This document shows, in pieces, positions 36,874-45,082 of a stretch of 64,000 bases of DNA. Below the pieces are notes generated by a model. It was not told where the DNA came from and ran no database searches. It saw only the letters and a list, made by a program, of their open reading frames with translations. The stretch lies in contig JAKSRD010000002.1 in assembly GCA_024403795.1 (NCBI GenBank), positions 57,034 through 121,033 of the forward strand, read 5' to 3'. Position 1 is the first letter of the stretch; every line of letters begins with the position of its first letter. Origin of the DNA: Saccharofermentans sp. GTDB lineage: Bacteria > Bacillota > Clostridia > Saccharofermentanales > Saccharofermentanaceae. The translations under genes were made by a program, and so were the position numbers.

Positions 36874-38082
36874 ATGGCAAATTTCAGATATCAAGTTATC
36901 GATTCAAACGGTAAAATGTCTGAAGGTATCATCGAGGCAGCTTCTATCGGTGAAGCTTCCAGAAAACTCAAATCTGATGGCAAGTATATTAGCAGCTTGG
37001 CACTTGATAAGGGTGCAGGCATAGGCAGTATTCAGATCGGCAGTCCCAAGCTTAAGACTCAGGACCTTGTTATTATCTCAAGACAGCTTGCTTCACTTTT
37101 GTCAGCAGGTATTACTGTTGTTAGATCACTCGATATGCTTTATCAGCAGCTTGAATCGAAGAAAGCTAAGAAATGCATCGGAGAAATTTATGAGGCTGTT
37201 CAGAGCGGTCGTTCACTTTCCGAAGCGTTTAAGGAGCAGAGAGGTGTTATTCCTAACATCATGATCAGCATGATCGCTGCCGGTGAAGAATCCGGTAGAC
37301 TCGATGAAATCATGGAGAGATTGGCAGAGCACTTTGCAAAAGATGCTAAGCTTAAGAATAAGATCTCATCTGCAATGGTATACCCTAAGATTCTCGCAGG
37401 TCTTACTGCAGCAGTCAGTATCGGACTCTTGACATTCCTTGTCCCTAAGATCGGTACAGTTATTGCAGATCTCGGAGGTGAGTTGCCTGCGTTGACCAAA
37501 GGTTTGTTGTCACTTTCAGATTCAATCGTACACTTCTGGTACATTTACTTAGCAGTAATTGGTTTGCTTGTTTACGGATTTAAACTTTGGAAGAGTTCTG
37601 ACAAGGGCGGAGAAATTTGGTCTGAGATTATGCTCAAGATGCCCGTTGTTGGTAAAGCAACAAGAATGAATGCTTCAGCTAGATTTACAAGAACAGTCTC
37701 TACACTTTTGAAATCAGGTATTTCTGTACTTCAGGCAGTTGAGATTACAGAGAAGTCTCTTGATAACATTATTCTTCAGAAGAAGCTTGCTCAATCTCGT
37801 GTTGAGATTAGAAAGGGTTCATCCCTCTCTAAATCAATCAGAGATATTACAGAGTTCCCGCCGATGATCTATGCAATGGTATCAATTGGTGAGGAATCAG
37901 GTACATTGGATACGATTTTGCAGAAGGCTGCTGATTACTTCGAGGATGAAGCCGATGCTGCTACAGCAAAGATGGTATCTGCTTTGGAGCCTGTAATGAT
38001 TATCATAATGGCCATTATCGTTGGTTTGGTAGTAGGCGGTATCGCAATGCCTATCTTCACAATGGCTCAGTGGATTATTTGA
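36874..38082 (+). CDS. pilC: Type IV pilus inner-membrane platform protein PilC
   Basis: The 402-residue protein has two GspF domains (about 70-190 and 270-395) and three membrane helices (about 170-190, 218-238, 372-395). Family motifs are LARQLASLLSAGITVVRSLD-like (FISRQLASLLSAGI here preceded by LVI) and MIAAGEESGRLDEIM, repeated in the second domain as VSIGEESGTLDTIL. It is the rotor or adaptor through which PilB and PilT act. AAGGAGGAAA precedes the ATG. Confidence 0.94.
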   Translation: MANFRYQVIDSNGKMSEGIIEAASIGEASRKLKSDGKYISSLALDKGAGIGSIQIGSPKLKTQDLVIISRQLASLLSAGITVVRSLDMLYQQLESKKAKKCIGEIYEAVQSGRSLSEAFKEQRGVIPNIMISMIAAGEESGRLDEIMERLAEHFAKDAKLKNKISSAMVYPKILAGLTAAVSIGLLTFLVPKIGTVIADLGGELPALTKGLLSLSDSIVHFWYIYLAVIGLLVYGFKLWKSSDKGGEIWSEIMLKMPVVGKATRMNASARFTRTVSTLLKSGISVLQAVEITEKSLDNIILQKKLAQSRVEIRKGSSLSKSIRDITEFPPMIYAMVSIGEESGTLDTILQKAADYFEDEADAATAKMVSALEPVMIIIMAIIVGLVVGGIAMPIFTMAQWII

Positions 38083-38109
38083 TTTCGTGAGATTGAAAGG
38101 AGAAAATAG

Positions 38110-39222
38110 ATGGATTTATCATTTGGAAAAGGATCAAATGAATTAGTAATTGATTGCTCCAGTTCAGACTTGAAAATTGCCGTAGGATCTTACAATTCCA
38201 AGTCAGGTATTGTAACGATTGACAAAATGGGCGTAGTACCTCTGGAAAGCGATGCAATTAACGATGGTGCAGTAGCAGATTCATTTGGTATTGTTATGGC
38301 GCTTAAGCATGCTTTGGCAAGACTTGATGTCAGAATGAAGAGCTGCATATTGACAACTGAAGGCGCATTTGTACACAGCAGAGACTTAGAGCTTCCTGTT
38401 GTTAAGGAAGATCAGTTGAAGGATATGGTTAAGTACGAGATTTTGGGACAAGGTTCTAACAGAGACATGTCCATTGATTACCTCGTATATGGCACTACGA
38501 AGGATGCTGAGACAAATGCCGACAAGCTTCAGGTTAGAGCTACTGCTATTCCTACAGATGTAATTAAGGATTATCGCGAGTTCCTCAAGAACATGGATCT
38601 CAACCCGATTTCCCTTGATGTTAACCCTAACGCAGTTAGAAAGCTTTTCGAGAACGGAATTATTAACGGTAACGTTAATATCAAGCAATCAACAATACTT
38701 TTGATTGAGCTTTCGAGCAAGACTACAACAGTTACAGTACTTGATAAGGGATTCCCTGTTCTTTCAAGAAGACTTCAGTTTGGTCACGGTAACATCAGAC
38801 AGGTTGCTGATTCTGTTAAGAAGCTTCAGAGTGGTAACCAGCAGTCCTCACTTGCAAGAAGACTTAACATTACTACTTCGGAGGCAGAGGCCAGTGTACC
38901 GATTGAGGACATTGATGTTTGGAATGAGACTGTTGCTGAGACTCCTGCTCTTCAGAGTGCGGTTAATGCATATTTTAAGAGCCTTGTTGATGCTGTTTCA
39001 CGTACAGCTCAGTTCTCGATTGCTAAGTATCACATCGATGCAATTAGTACCTGTTTCCTTTATGGTTCAGGTGCCGGCTATAAGAAAATTGATAAAGAGC
39101 TTGCTCGTCAACTTGGAACTCAGGTTGAGATTCTTAAGAATCTCAGCACAGTAAATGGCCCTAAGGGTTTTGAGCTCGGACAGTTCGTAAACTGCTGCGG
39201 CGCTCTGATTCGTCACGATTAA
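38110..39222 (+). CDS. pilM: Type IV pilus assembly protein PilM
   Basis: The 370-residue cytosolic protein has the actin-like fold of PilM: an N-terminal phosphate-1-type segment (LVIDCSSSDLKIAVGSY), the ILTTEGAFVHSRDLELPVV block, KDMVKYEILGQ, a central VLLIELSSKTTTVTVLDKG and a C-terminal FLYGSGAGYKKIDKELARQLG. It binds the N-terminus of PilN and links the motor to the alignment complex. Ribosome site AAAGGAG. It is followed by pilN after 15 bases, in the usual PilMNO order. Confidence 0.9.
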   Translation: MDLSFGKGSNELVIDCSSSDLKIAVGSYNSKSGIVTIDKMGVVPLESDAINDGAVADSFGIVMALKHALARLDVRMKSCILTTEGAFVHSRDLELPVVKEDQLKDMVKYEILGQGSNRDMSIDYLVYGTTKDAETNADKLQVRATAIPTDVIKDYREFLKNMDLNPISLDVNPNAVRKLFENGIINGNVNIKQSTILLIELSSKTTTVTVLDKGFPVLSRRLQFGHGNIRQVADSVKKLQSGNQQSSLARRLNITTSEAEASVPIEDIDVWNETVAETPALQSAVNAYFKSLVDAVSRTAQFSIAKYHIDAISTCFLYGSGAGYKKIDKELARQLGTQVEILKNLSTVNGPKGFELGQFVNCCGALIRHD

Positions 39223-39237
39223 GGAGGGGTACACTTT

Positions 39238-40170
39238 ATGGCTAAGGCTAATGCAATAAATAAAAGATTACTTGCAAAGAAGGATATGAACTTCTTTGCT
39301 GAGTTTACTGCCAATGCGGCTAAGCAGGCTAGAATGTTGGGCTATGGCGTAGCTGCAGGTTTCTTGGTAGTATTTGTAGTTCTCACTTTCATAATTGCTT
39401 TCTTTATAAGAAATCAGCTTATTAAGCAATCCATTAAGGATCTTACTGATACTCTTAATGGACCGGAGTATGCAGGTCTTGAGCAGGAAGCTGCTTTGCT
39501 GACTGAAGAGCTCAATGACAGAACGAATTACTTCTTTGCTCTTACGCAGATGCGTCAACAGGTTGATATGATTGATCCTGCTTCAACAAATTTGCCTGAT
39601 GTAATTGCGAAATGTATTCCTAATGATTCATTCATTTCCACTTACCAGATAACAAATTCACAGTTGTCACTTGCTGGTTCTTCATTTACTTATTACAGCC
39701 CGGTTGAAATGGTAAATATGTTGAACAACAATGATGTATTCTCAACACGTCCGACCATTTCAACAACGAGACATGCGTTGACTGAAGATATGAGTGTTGA
39801 AGATATCATCGCAGGTGATACTGTTAATGCTGTTAACAATTACTATGATTTCCAGATCAGCGGATTGTTAGTAAGTTCAGTACACATTTCAGTAACTCGT
39901 TATCTTGATAATTCTGAGAAAGTTGTTGCTCTTGGCGGTGTTGAGACAACTACTCATCAGGCAGGATCAAGTTATACTTTGGATCAGAATTTCGTTACAT
40001 ATACTTATGGCGGAGTTAATTACAAGCTCTCTAAGATCTATGTAAACGGTGTCCAGGTTGATTCTGCAAGTTTCACTGATATTGTTGAGCATAATGCATA
40101 TACTGATGTTGCTCGTAGTAATGCAGACATTAGATTGTACTATGTTCCTGCTGAAGCAGCTGAAGGCTGA
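39238..40170 (+). CDS. pilN: PilN-like type IV pilus protein
   Basis: The 310-residue bitopic protein has a cytoplasmic N-terminus containing the short PilM-binding-like stretch (MNFFAEF), one membrane helix at about residues 35-58, a coiled segment (about 60-100) and an extracytoplasmic domain with a further ~120-residue extension. Sequence identity to classical PilN is low; the call rests on position between pilM and pilO, topology and length of the N-terminal part. The C-terminal extension (TYGGVNYKLSKIYVNG) is unusual. AAGGAGGGG precedes the ATG. Confidence 0.75.
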   Translation: MAKANAINKRLLAKKDMNFFAEFTANAAKQARMLGYGVAAGFLVVFVVLTFIIAFFIRNQLIKQSIKDLTDTLNGPEYAGLEQEAALLTEELNDRTNYFFALTQMRQQVDMIDPASTNLPDVIAKCIPNDSFISTYQITNSQLSLAGSSFTYYSPVEMVNMLNNNDVFSTRPTISTTRHALTEDMSVEDIIAGDTVNAVNNYYDFQISGLLVSSVHISVTRYLDNSEKVVALGGVETTTHQAGSSYTLDQNFVTYTYGGVNYKLSKIYVNGVQVDSASFTDIVEHNAYTDVARSNADIRLYYVPAEAAEG

Positions 40171-40191
40171 TATTAAGGGAGGAAATAGCAA

Positions 40192-41241
40192 ATGAATAAT
40201 CTTACAGCTAGAGAAAAAGGTTTTATGTACGTAATCACTTTGTTGATTATCGTTGTACTTGGTTATTTCTTTGGAATTAGAACTTTGAACAACAAATATG
40301 ATGAGTACAAAGTTCAGTTGCAGGAATTAACAGATAGAAAAGCTTATCTTGACCAGTTGAAACTGAACAACGCTAACATGAGCACCGAGATAAAAGAGCT
40401 TGGTGAGAAGTGTGAGAAGATCGAGTTGACATTTATTGATGAACTTGAGACAGATTGTATTGAACAGTATGTATTAAGTGTATTCGAGGAAGAGAATTGT
40501 CCGTTCCTCGTATCAATCAATTCCGAAGATGTTGGTATGTCACCCGTTCAGTATCCTGACGGATCAGCATCACCTGATGGCGTTGTATGTATGCGTATAT
40601 CTGTACAGTATTCCTCTACAGACGGATACACAGTAACCCAGTATAACCGCACTCCGGATTTTACTTCAGGTTCAGAAGTATCTCTCGAAGATCAACTTAA
40701 TGACTTATCAGCAAAGATGGGTAAGGAAGAGTATGCTGAGAGACGCGGATATAACGAATTCATCTCTGCATTAAAGAAGATCAATGCGGAAGATCCTAAT
40801 TGCATTAAAGTAGATTCAATTACTGTTGCAGATGACAATGGCGCTATGAAGCTTACAGCTACAATCAGTTTCTATGGCACAAACCTTCAGAACAGATTGT
40901 CAACTGATAATAGTAAGAAGGCATACACATACTGGCGCGGTGAAGAGAATGTACCTACTGATGGTGGATTCATCGGATTCCCGTACATTTGTGACAATGA
41001 GAAGAGCTTGTGGTTTGGAATTCAGAATGCCAACATTGATCAGACAGCTACAAAGCCTTTTGCTGCATACTGGGCTGAATCACTCTTCAAGAAGCAGTAC
41101 GACGATAACGGAAGAGACTACTATAAGCTTCTTGGATTTGAGGATAGAGTTAAGGCAAAGAATGAGGCAGATAAGGCAACTACAGATGCTAATAACGGTC
41201 AAAACTCTAATGCTGACAATGCTGAAAATGCACCGGCATAA
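40192..41241 (+). CDS. pilO: PilO-like type IV pilus protein
   Basis: The 349-residue protein has one N-terminal membrane helix (about 9-27, FMYVITLLIIVVLGYFFGI), a coiled coil (about 30-75) and an extracytoplasmic domain, followed by an Asn/Asp/Ala-rich tail. Topology and place after pilN identify it as the PilO partner; sequence is diverged and the protein is longer than the ~200 residues of Gram-negative PilO. GGGAGG precedes the ATG. It is the last gene before the pilin promoter; no terminator is seen between them. Confidence 0.75.
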   Translation: MNNLTAREKGFMYVITLLIIVVLGYFFGIRTLNNKYDEYKVQLQELTDRKAYLDQLKLNNANMSTEIKELGEKCEKIELTFIDELETDCIEQYVLSVFEEENCPFLVSINSEDVGMSPVQYPDGSASPDGVVCMRISVQYSSTDGYTVTQYNRTPDFTSGSEVSLEDQLNDLSAKMGKEEYAERRGYNEFISALKKINAEDPNCIKVDSITVADDNGAMKLTATISFYGTNLQNRLSTDNSKKAYTYWRGEENVPTDGGFIGFPYICDNEKSLWFGIQNANIDQTATKPFAAYWAESLFKKQYDDNGRDYYKLLGFEDRVKAKNEADKATTDANNGQNSNADNAENAPA

Positions 41242-41292
41242 CACATTTGGAGCGAATTGTGGCGAAAAAGTGAAAAATTTTGAAAAAAGGTA

Positions 41293-41321
41293 TTGCATTT
41301 GTTCACAATAGTATGTATAAT
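41293..41321 (+). promoter_or_regulatory. Promoter of the short pilin gene
   Basis: TTGCAT (41293-41298) and a perfect TATAAT (41316-41321) with a 17-base spacer; about 33 bases of leader before the pilin ATG. Confidence 0.75.
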
Positions 41322-41360
41322 CAAGCTACAAACTCAAAAACAAACAGGAGGAATCTAAAA

Positions 41361-41567
41361 ATGAAGAAGATTCAGAAGTCAAAGAAGGGTTTCACACTCG
41401 TAGAGATGGTTCTCGTTATTGCTATCATCGTTATCCTTGCTGCAGTTCTCGTACTCGGTGTTGGTACATACCTCAACAAGGCTAAGGCAGCTGCAAGCTC
41501 TATCAGCCAGCACAACAATTCTGTTGAAGCAGTAAACAACGAAATCACATCTATCCTTGGAATTTAA
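41361..41567 (+). CDS. pilA: Type IV pilin, very short (probable major pilin)
   Basis: 68 residues from ATG 41361 with AGGAGG upstream. The leader MKKIQKSKKG ends with the Gly of the prepilin peptidase site, giving a mature pilin of 58 residues starting FTLVEMVLVIAIIVIL, with Glu at position 5. The mature chain is almost only the N-terminal helix plus about 25 polar residues; there is no globular head domain. Separate strong promoter and terminator suggest abundant expression, hence the major-pilin call. Apart from Phe1 and one Tyr it has no aromatic residues. No prepilin peptidase gene lies in this window. Confidence 0.85.
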   Translation: MKKIQKSKKGFTLVEMVLVIAIIVILAAVLVLGVGTYLNKAKAAASSISQHNNSVEAVNNEITSILGI

Positions 41568-41591
41568 TCCAAATTAATCAGTTTAACTGAG

Positions 41592-41621
41592 TAGCGGGGA
41601 TAACATCCCCGCTATTTTTTT
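41592..41621 (+). terminator. Terminator after the short pilin gene
   Basis: A 9-bp stem TAGCGGGGA/TCCCCGCTA, loop TAACA, and a run of seven T. Confidence 0.92.
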
Positions 41622-41626
41622 ACTTT

Positions 41627-41655
41627 GTTAACAAAAAATGAAATATTTTAACAAA
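41627..41655 (+). promoter_or_regulatory. Tandem TTAACAAA-type sites upstream of the minor-pilin operon
   Basis: GTTAACAAA (41627-41635) and TTTAACAAA (41647-41655), 20 bases apart, end 15 bases before the -35. The block between the second site and the -35 (GAATTTT then GTTGAAAT) also matches the region at 28820-28837. Confidence 0.55.
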
Positions 41656-41670
41656 TTATGAATTTTGTGG

Positions 41671-41698
41671 TTGAAATATTTAAATAAGGAAGTATAAT
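41671..41698 (+). promoter_or_regulatory. Promoter of the minor-pilin operon
   Basis: TTGAAA (41671-41676) and TATAAT (41693-41698), 16-base spacer. Confidence 0.7.
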
Positions 41699-41741
41699 AC
41701 ATCTATAGAAGTATAAGGTTAATTCACGTTTGGAGGGTCAT

Positions 41742-41966
41742 ATGCAGAGATTATCCAAAAAGCATAGTTCAAAAAGGGCATTTACTCTTGTAGAAATGGT
41801 CTTGGTAATATTTATCATAGTAATACTGGCAAGTGTTGTTGGTTATGGTGTTTTCTCACTTATAACTAATGCAAAGGAAGCTGGTAATAATGTTGATGAT
41901 CAGTCCAATTCTTTGAAGCAGAATATCGCTAACGGTGAAGCTCAGTTAGAAAATTATTATTTCTGA
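41742..41966 (+). CDS. Second short type IV prepilin, Ala at -1
   Basis: 74 residues from ATG 41742 (GGAGGG upstream). The N-terminus reads KKHSSKRA then FTLVEMVLVIFIIVILASVV, so the residue before the predicted cut is Ala rather than the nearly invariant Gly. The mature part would be 60 residues with a short polar, Asn/Gln-rich end and aromatic YYF at the C-terminus. It resembles the 68-residue pilin over the helix, so the pair probably arose by duplication. First gene of the minor-pilin operon. Confidence 0.82.
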   Translation: MQRLSKKHSSKRAFTLVEMVLVIFIIVILASVVGYGVFSLITNAKEAGNNVDDQSNSLKQNIANGEAQLENYYF

Positions 41967-42006
41967 TTGGATCCTCTTTTCCGATAGAATATAAGGAGAT
42001 ATAGAT

Positions 42007-42615
42007 ATGAAGAGATGTATTAAACAAAGTAAAAAGGGATTCACTCTTGTTGAGACATTGTTAGCTACATTTATATTGGTTGTAGTTTCAACTATGCTGG
42101 TAAATGGTTTTATCTCGACAATGGGATATTCGTATCAGACTTCTGTTTACAGTAAGTCCGGTGCTAAGAATTATGAAGGATGCTCTACTTTTGTAGCTGG
42201 TTGGTATAATGATCGTCCTCAAGCTAAGGGCGATGATGACTATAGAGAAGTAAGAGCAGATTCTTTTACCGGAAGTTCTAATATGAGAACGCTTGAGTTT
42301 AAGCATTCTTATGGTGCAAAACTTGAAAACTTAAGTGTTGTTGTTGTTCCGCAGACAGATCTCACCGGTACTGTACCGAATAATTTGAGTGGTTATGATT
42401 TTGCTCCGACGAAAGATGCTCGTGTTGATAACAGAACGTGCTTTGTCTATTGCCCCGAATATATTAAGAATGGATCAGATGCTTCAACTCTTGGTAAGAT
42501 CGTTGTAATGGCAGACTATAGTACAACTCCGGTTAAGTATTATTGGGTTGTTGATACAGGTAGTGAGTATTTAACAGGTGCTACAAAAGTTAGCACTGAC
42601 CCGATTGGATCCTGA
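42007..42615 (+). CDS. Minor prepilin, PilV/PilI-like
   Basis: The 202-residue protein starts MKRCIKQSKKG followed by FTLVETLLATFILVVVSTML, a standard prepilin leader and helix with Glu5. The globular part (about 40-202) is beta-rich and has no family I can name; a Cys pair (YEGC, FVYCPEY, NRTCF) could form a disulfide. AAGGAG precedes the ATG. It sits between two further prepilin genes, as minor pilins that prime assembly often do. Confidence 0.8.
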   Translation: MKRCIKQSKKGFTLVETLLATFILVVVSTMLVNGFISTMGYSYQTSVYSKSGAKNYEGCSTFVAGWYNDRPQAKGDDDYREVRADSFTGSSNMRTLEFKHSYGAKLENLSVVVVPQTDLTGTVPNNLSGYDFAPTKDARVDNRTCFVYCPEYIKNGSDASTLGKIVVMADYSTTPVKYYWVVDTGSEYLTGATKVSTDPIGS

Positions 42616-42670
42616 CTTCAAAATTCAGAGTCGTTGGTTACATTAGTTATAGGTTATTGGAGAGAATATT

Positions 42671-43339
42671 ATGAAAAAGTCAAATAAGAGCAGAAAAGGC
42701 TTTACCTTATTGGAAATGATGCTTGCACTTGCCATAATTTGCATGATCGGAGGAGTAATCGCCGGAATCTGTGCAGGTATTTCCAGTTCGTTTGGTACAA
42801 CATATAACATAGATGACTCTTCAGACTATGCTGTTCTGTATGCCAAAGGATTTGAGAATTCTTTCCTTGCTGCTACACAGGATTCAAATGCAACAGGGCA
42901 AGCATATTCATGGTGGATTGATGAGAGTTCCACTATTCCATATCTTATGTGCACAGGTTCAGGTGTAACCGGAAGCGGCAAAGTGTTTGAGCCGAGATTT
43001 ATGGGCAACAGTGCAACTGAATCTAAGTGGGATGTCCATATGTTCTTTAGATACGATGAGAATTCTAATACCGTGGCATATTGCATCTTTATTAAAGACA
43101 ATTATGGTAAGACAACTTTCTCAAACTTCTATGAAGGTTCTTTCTGGGTTCCGCGTTTCTCTACCAGAGTCGGAAGTGATTCCCGTAAGATTGAGATTGA
43201 TACTACTTCCAATCCTTTGAACGAAGAAACTTTTACTAATGTTTTCCATTATACAGCTGAGGAATATGCACAGATTCACACTCAGGTTGAAGCCCGTTCT
43301 TCTCAAGGTTGGTATTCAGCTATCTCATATACTTGCTAA
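42671..43339 (+). CDS. Minor prepilin, PilW/PilJ-like
   Basis: The 222-residue protein starts MKKSNKSRKG then FTLLEMMLALAIICMIGGVI, with the prepilin cut after Gly10 and Glu5 in the mature helix. A globular domain of about 170 residues follows, rich in aromatic residues and beta strands (WWIDESSTIPYLMCTG, WDVHMFFRYDENSN). Family assignment beyond prepilin is not possible by eye. GGAGAG precedes the ATG, and a strong terminator ends the operon. Confidence 0.8.
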   Translation: MKKSNKSRKGFTLLEMMLALAIICMIGGVIAGICAGISSSFGTTYNIDDSSDYAVLYAKGFENSFLAATQDSNATGQAYSWWIDESSTIPYLMCTGSGVTGSGKVFEPRFMGNSATESKWDVHMFFRYDENSNTVAYCIFIKDNYGKTTFSNFYEGSFWVPRFSTRVGSDSRKIEIDTTSNPLNEETFTNVFHYTAEEYAQIHTQVEARSSQGWYSAISYTC

Positions 43340-43359
43340 GCTAATATTGATAATACCTT

Positions 43360-43392
43360 AAGGTTCTACACATTGTTGTAGAACCTTTTTTT
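43360..43392 (+). terminator. Terminator at the end of the pilus locus
   Basis: An 11-bp stem AAGGTTCTACA/TGTAGAACCTT, 6-base loop, then seven T. Confidence 0.92.
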
Positions 43393-43413
43393 ATTTATGT
43401 ATTTCTGAGTTAT

Positions 43414-43442
43414 TTTACCTGCGAGATTGTTTTTGATAGAAT
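43414..43442 (+). promoter_or_regulatory. Promoter upstream of coaW
   Basis: TTTACC (43414-43419) and TAGAAT (43437-43442), 17-base spacer, about 31 bases before coaW. Confidence 0.5.
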
Positions 43443-43472
43443 TACTTAAAATCACAAGGAAGATATGTTTAT

Positions 43473-44300
43473 ATGAAAATACAAGTTGGTCTTGATATTG
43501 GCGGCAGTACAACAAAGATCGTTGGTATGCACGACGGCGCAATTATCGCGCGCGAGATTGTCAGGGCAGCCGATCCTGTAACATCAGCTTACGGTGCAAT
43601 CGGCAAACTAATCAGCGACAATTCGCTCTCGATCAATGATATAGAGCAGATCAATATAACAGGTGTAGGAGCTGGATTCTCACAGGCGCCGATACTCGGA
43701 ATAAAGAAGGTAATTGTTGAAGAGTTTAAGGCAACCGGCCTTGGCGGTTTGTACTTATCAGGGTTGGAGCACGCCATTGTAGTAAGCATGGGAACCGGTA
43801 CGGCATATCTTGAAGCAAACAGGAAAGAGGTTAGACACATTATCGGTTCCGGAGTTGGAGGCGGAACATTGGTAGGATTAGGATCTGCTATGGCAGGAAC
43901 AGACGATGCGGTGAAGTTATCTGATATGGCAACCGCAGGTGATGTTCAGAATTGTGATCTGACGATCGGTGATATCTCTAAGACCGGTGTAACCGGACTT
44001 CCGCTGAATGCGACTGCGTCGAATTTCGGTAAAGCTGCCGACAATCTTTCTAAAGAAGATATTATGGCCGGCGTATTTAACATGGTTTATCAGTCTATCG
44101 GAACAGTTGCTGTTATGGCATCAAGACAGAGTGGAATTAAGGACATTGTATTTACAGGTCAGTTAACAGGGCTTAAAGAATGTCAAAAGTATCTCATTCC
44201 GTTTGAGGAGCTTTATGGAGTTAACATGATAGTTCCGGAAGATGCTGTTTTCGCGACTGCTGTAGGAAGTTGTCTTGCAGAAGGGCAGGTACAACAGTGA
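43473..44300 (+). CDS. coaW: Type II pantothenate kinase
   Basis: The 275-residue cytosolic kinase phosphorylates pantothenate, the first step of CoA synthesis. It has the ASKHA-fold phosphate-1 motif GLDIGGSTTKIV, the adenosine/phosphate motif VSMGTGTAYLE, the GSGVGGGTLVGLG loop and a C-terminal FTGQLTGL block, all typical of the staphylococcal-type CoaW. The length fits the family. The following gene starts at a GTG overlapping this stop (GTGA). Supply of CoA would suit the PFOR/Pta metabolism seen elsewhere in the window. Confidence 0.92.
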   Translation: MKIQVGLDIGGSTTKIVGMHDGAIIAREIVRAADPVTSAYGAIGKLISDNSLSINDIEQINITGVGAGFSQAPILGIKKVIVEEFKATGLGGLYLSGLEHAIVVSMGTGTAYLEANRKEVRHIIGSGVGGGTLVGLGSAMAGTDDAVKLSDMATAGDVQNCDLTIGDISKTGVTGLPLNATASNFGKAADNLSKEDIMAGVFNMVYQSIGTVAVMASRQSGIKDIVFTGQLTGLKECQKYLIPFEELYGVNMIVPEDAVFATAVGSCLAEGQVQQ

Positions 44301-45082
44301 GCAGATTAAAGAGCAATAAGGAACGCGCATGGGAATTAGATTTCCTGAGAGGTGTTGCAGTAATAATGATGTTGTTTATGCACACGTCGTGGGATATCAG
44401 ATATGAGTTTGGCGTCGATACATTTTCATACCTTGAGGCCGGGTGGTTTTGGGCTTTCGTTCATCCGATCATCGTTGTTCTTTTTGTCGGTGTATCCGGA
44501 ATCTGTTGTACATTGTCGCATAATAACATTTACAGAGGTCTAAAGCTTCTTGGTGCAACGCTTGCACTTGACGGGGCTACAATTTTCGCGACATATGTCC
44601 TTGGAATAAATTGTCTGATCATCTTTAATGTTTTGTCTGTGCTTACGTGCGGAGTTTTCTTGTATTCGTTGATCACCTTGATCGAGAAGGCAACGGGAGC
44701 GAGAGCCAATATGGTAAGTGTGATCATGGGACTGGTAGGTCTGTATATTGTTATTTGCGGATGCAATATTGGCGAGATGGATTACTCGACAGAGAATCTG
44801 TTGTTTTTGCCGGTAGGTTTTGCAATTGCTGACGAGCCCTGGATGGCTGATTACATGCCGTTGTTTCCGTGGCTTGGTGTTTTCCTGATCGGATGTGTAA
44901 TCGGCAGACTGTGTTACAAAGAGAAAAAGTCTGTATTCGGAAGTCGCGGAAAGATCACAAAAGCGATCACAAGACCTTTTGAATTTATCGGAAGACATTC
45001 GCTGATAATCTATCTTGCACATCAGCCGTTGGTATATGGAATTCTCTGGGTGATCTTCTGGATCATATCTAAAGCGCGATGA
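44297..45082 (+). CDS. DUF1624 / HGSNAT-like acyltransferase membrane protein
   Basis: 261 residues from GTG 44297, with GGGCAGG about seven bases upstream and a four-base overlap with coaW. The N-terminus WELDFLRGVAVIMMLFMHTSWD is the signature of the DUF1624/heparan-alpha-glucosaminide N-acetyltransferase catalytic family, with the conserved Asp and His. About seven membrane segments follow, including LVGVSGICCTLSHNN and a C-terminal IGRHSLIIYLAHQPLVYG block. The family is thought to move acyl groups across the membrane onto sugars; the substrate here is unknown. It overlaps the next gene as ATGA. Confidence 0.85.
   Translation: MSRLKSNKERAWELDFLRGVAVIMMLFMHTSWDIRYEFGVDTFSYLEAGWFWAFVHPIIVVLFVGVSGICCTLSHNNIYRGLKLLGATLALDGATIFATYVLGINCLIIFNVLSVLTCGVFLYSLITLIEKATGARANMVSVIMGLVGLYIVICGCNIGEMDYSTENLLFLPVGFAIADEPWMADYMPLFPWLGVFLIGCVIGRLCYKEKKSVFGSRGKITKAITRPFEFIGRHSLIIYLAHQPLVYGILWVIFWIISKAR

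Noticed and set aside
34027..43339. Prepilin peptidase or secretin gene within the pilus locus
   Set aside because: No aspartyl prepilin peptidase or PilQ-like frame found; a secretin is not expected in a Gram-positive and the peptidase must be elsewhere.
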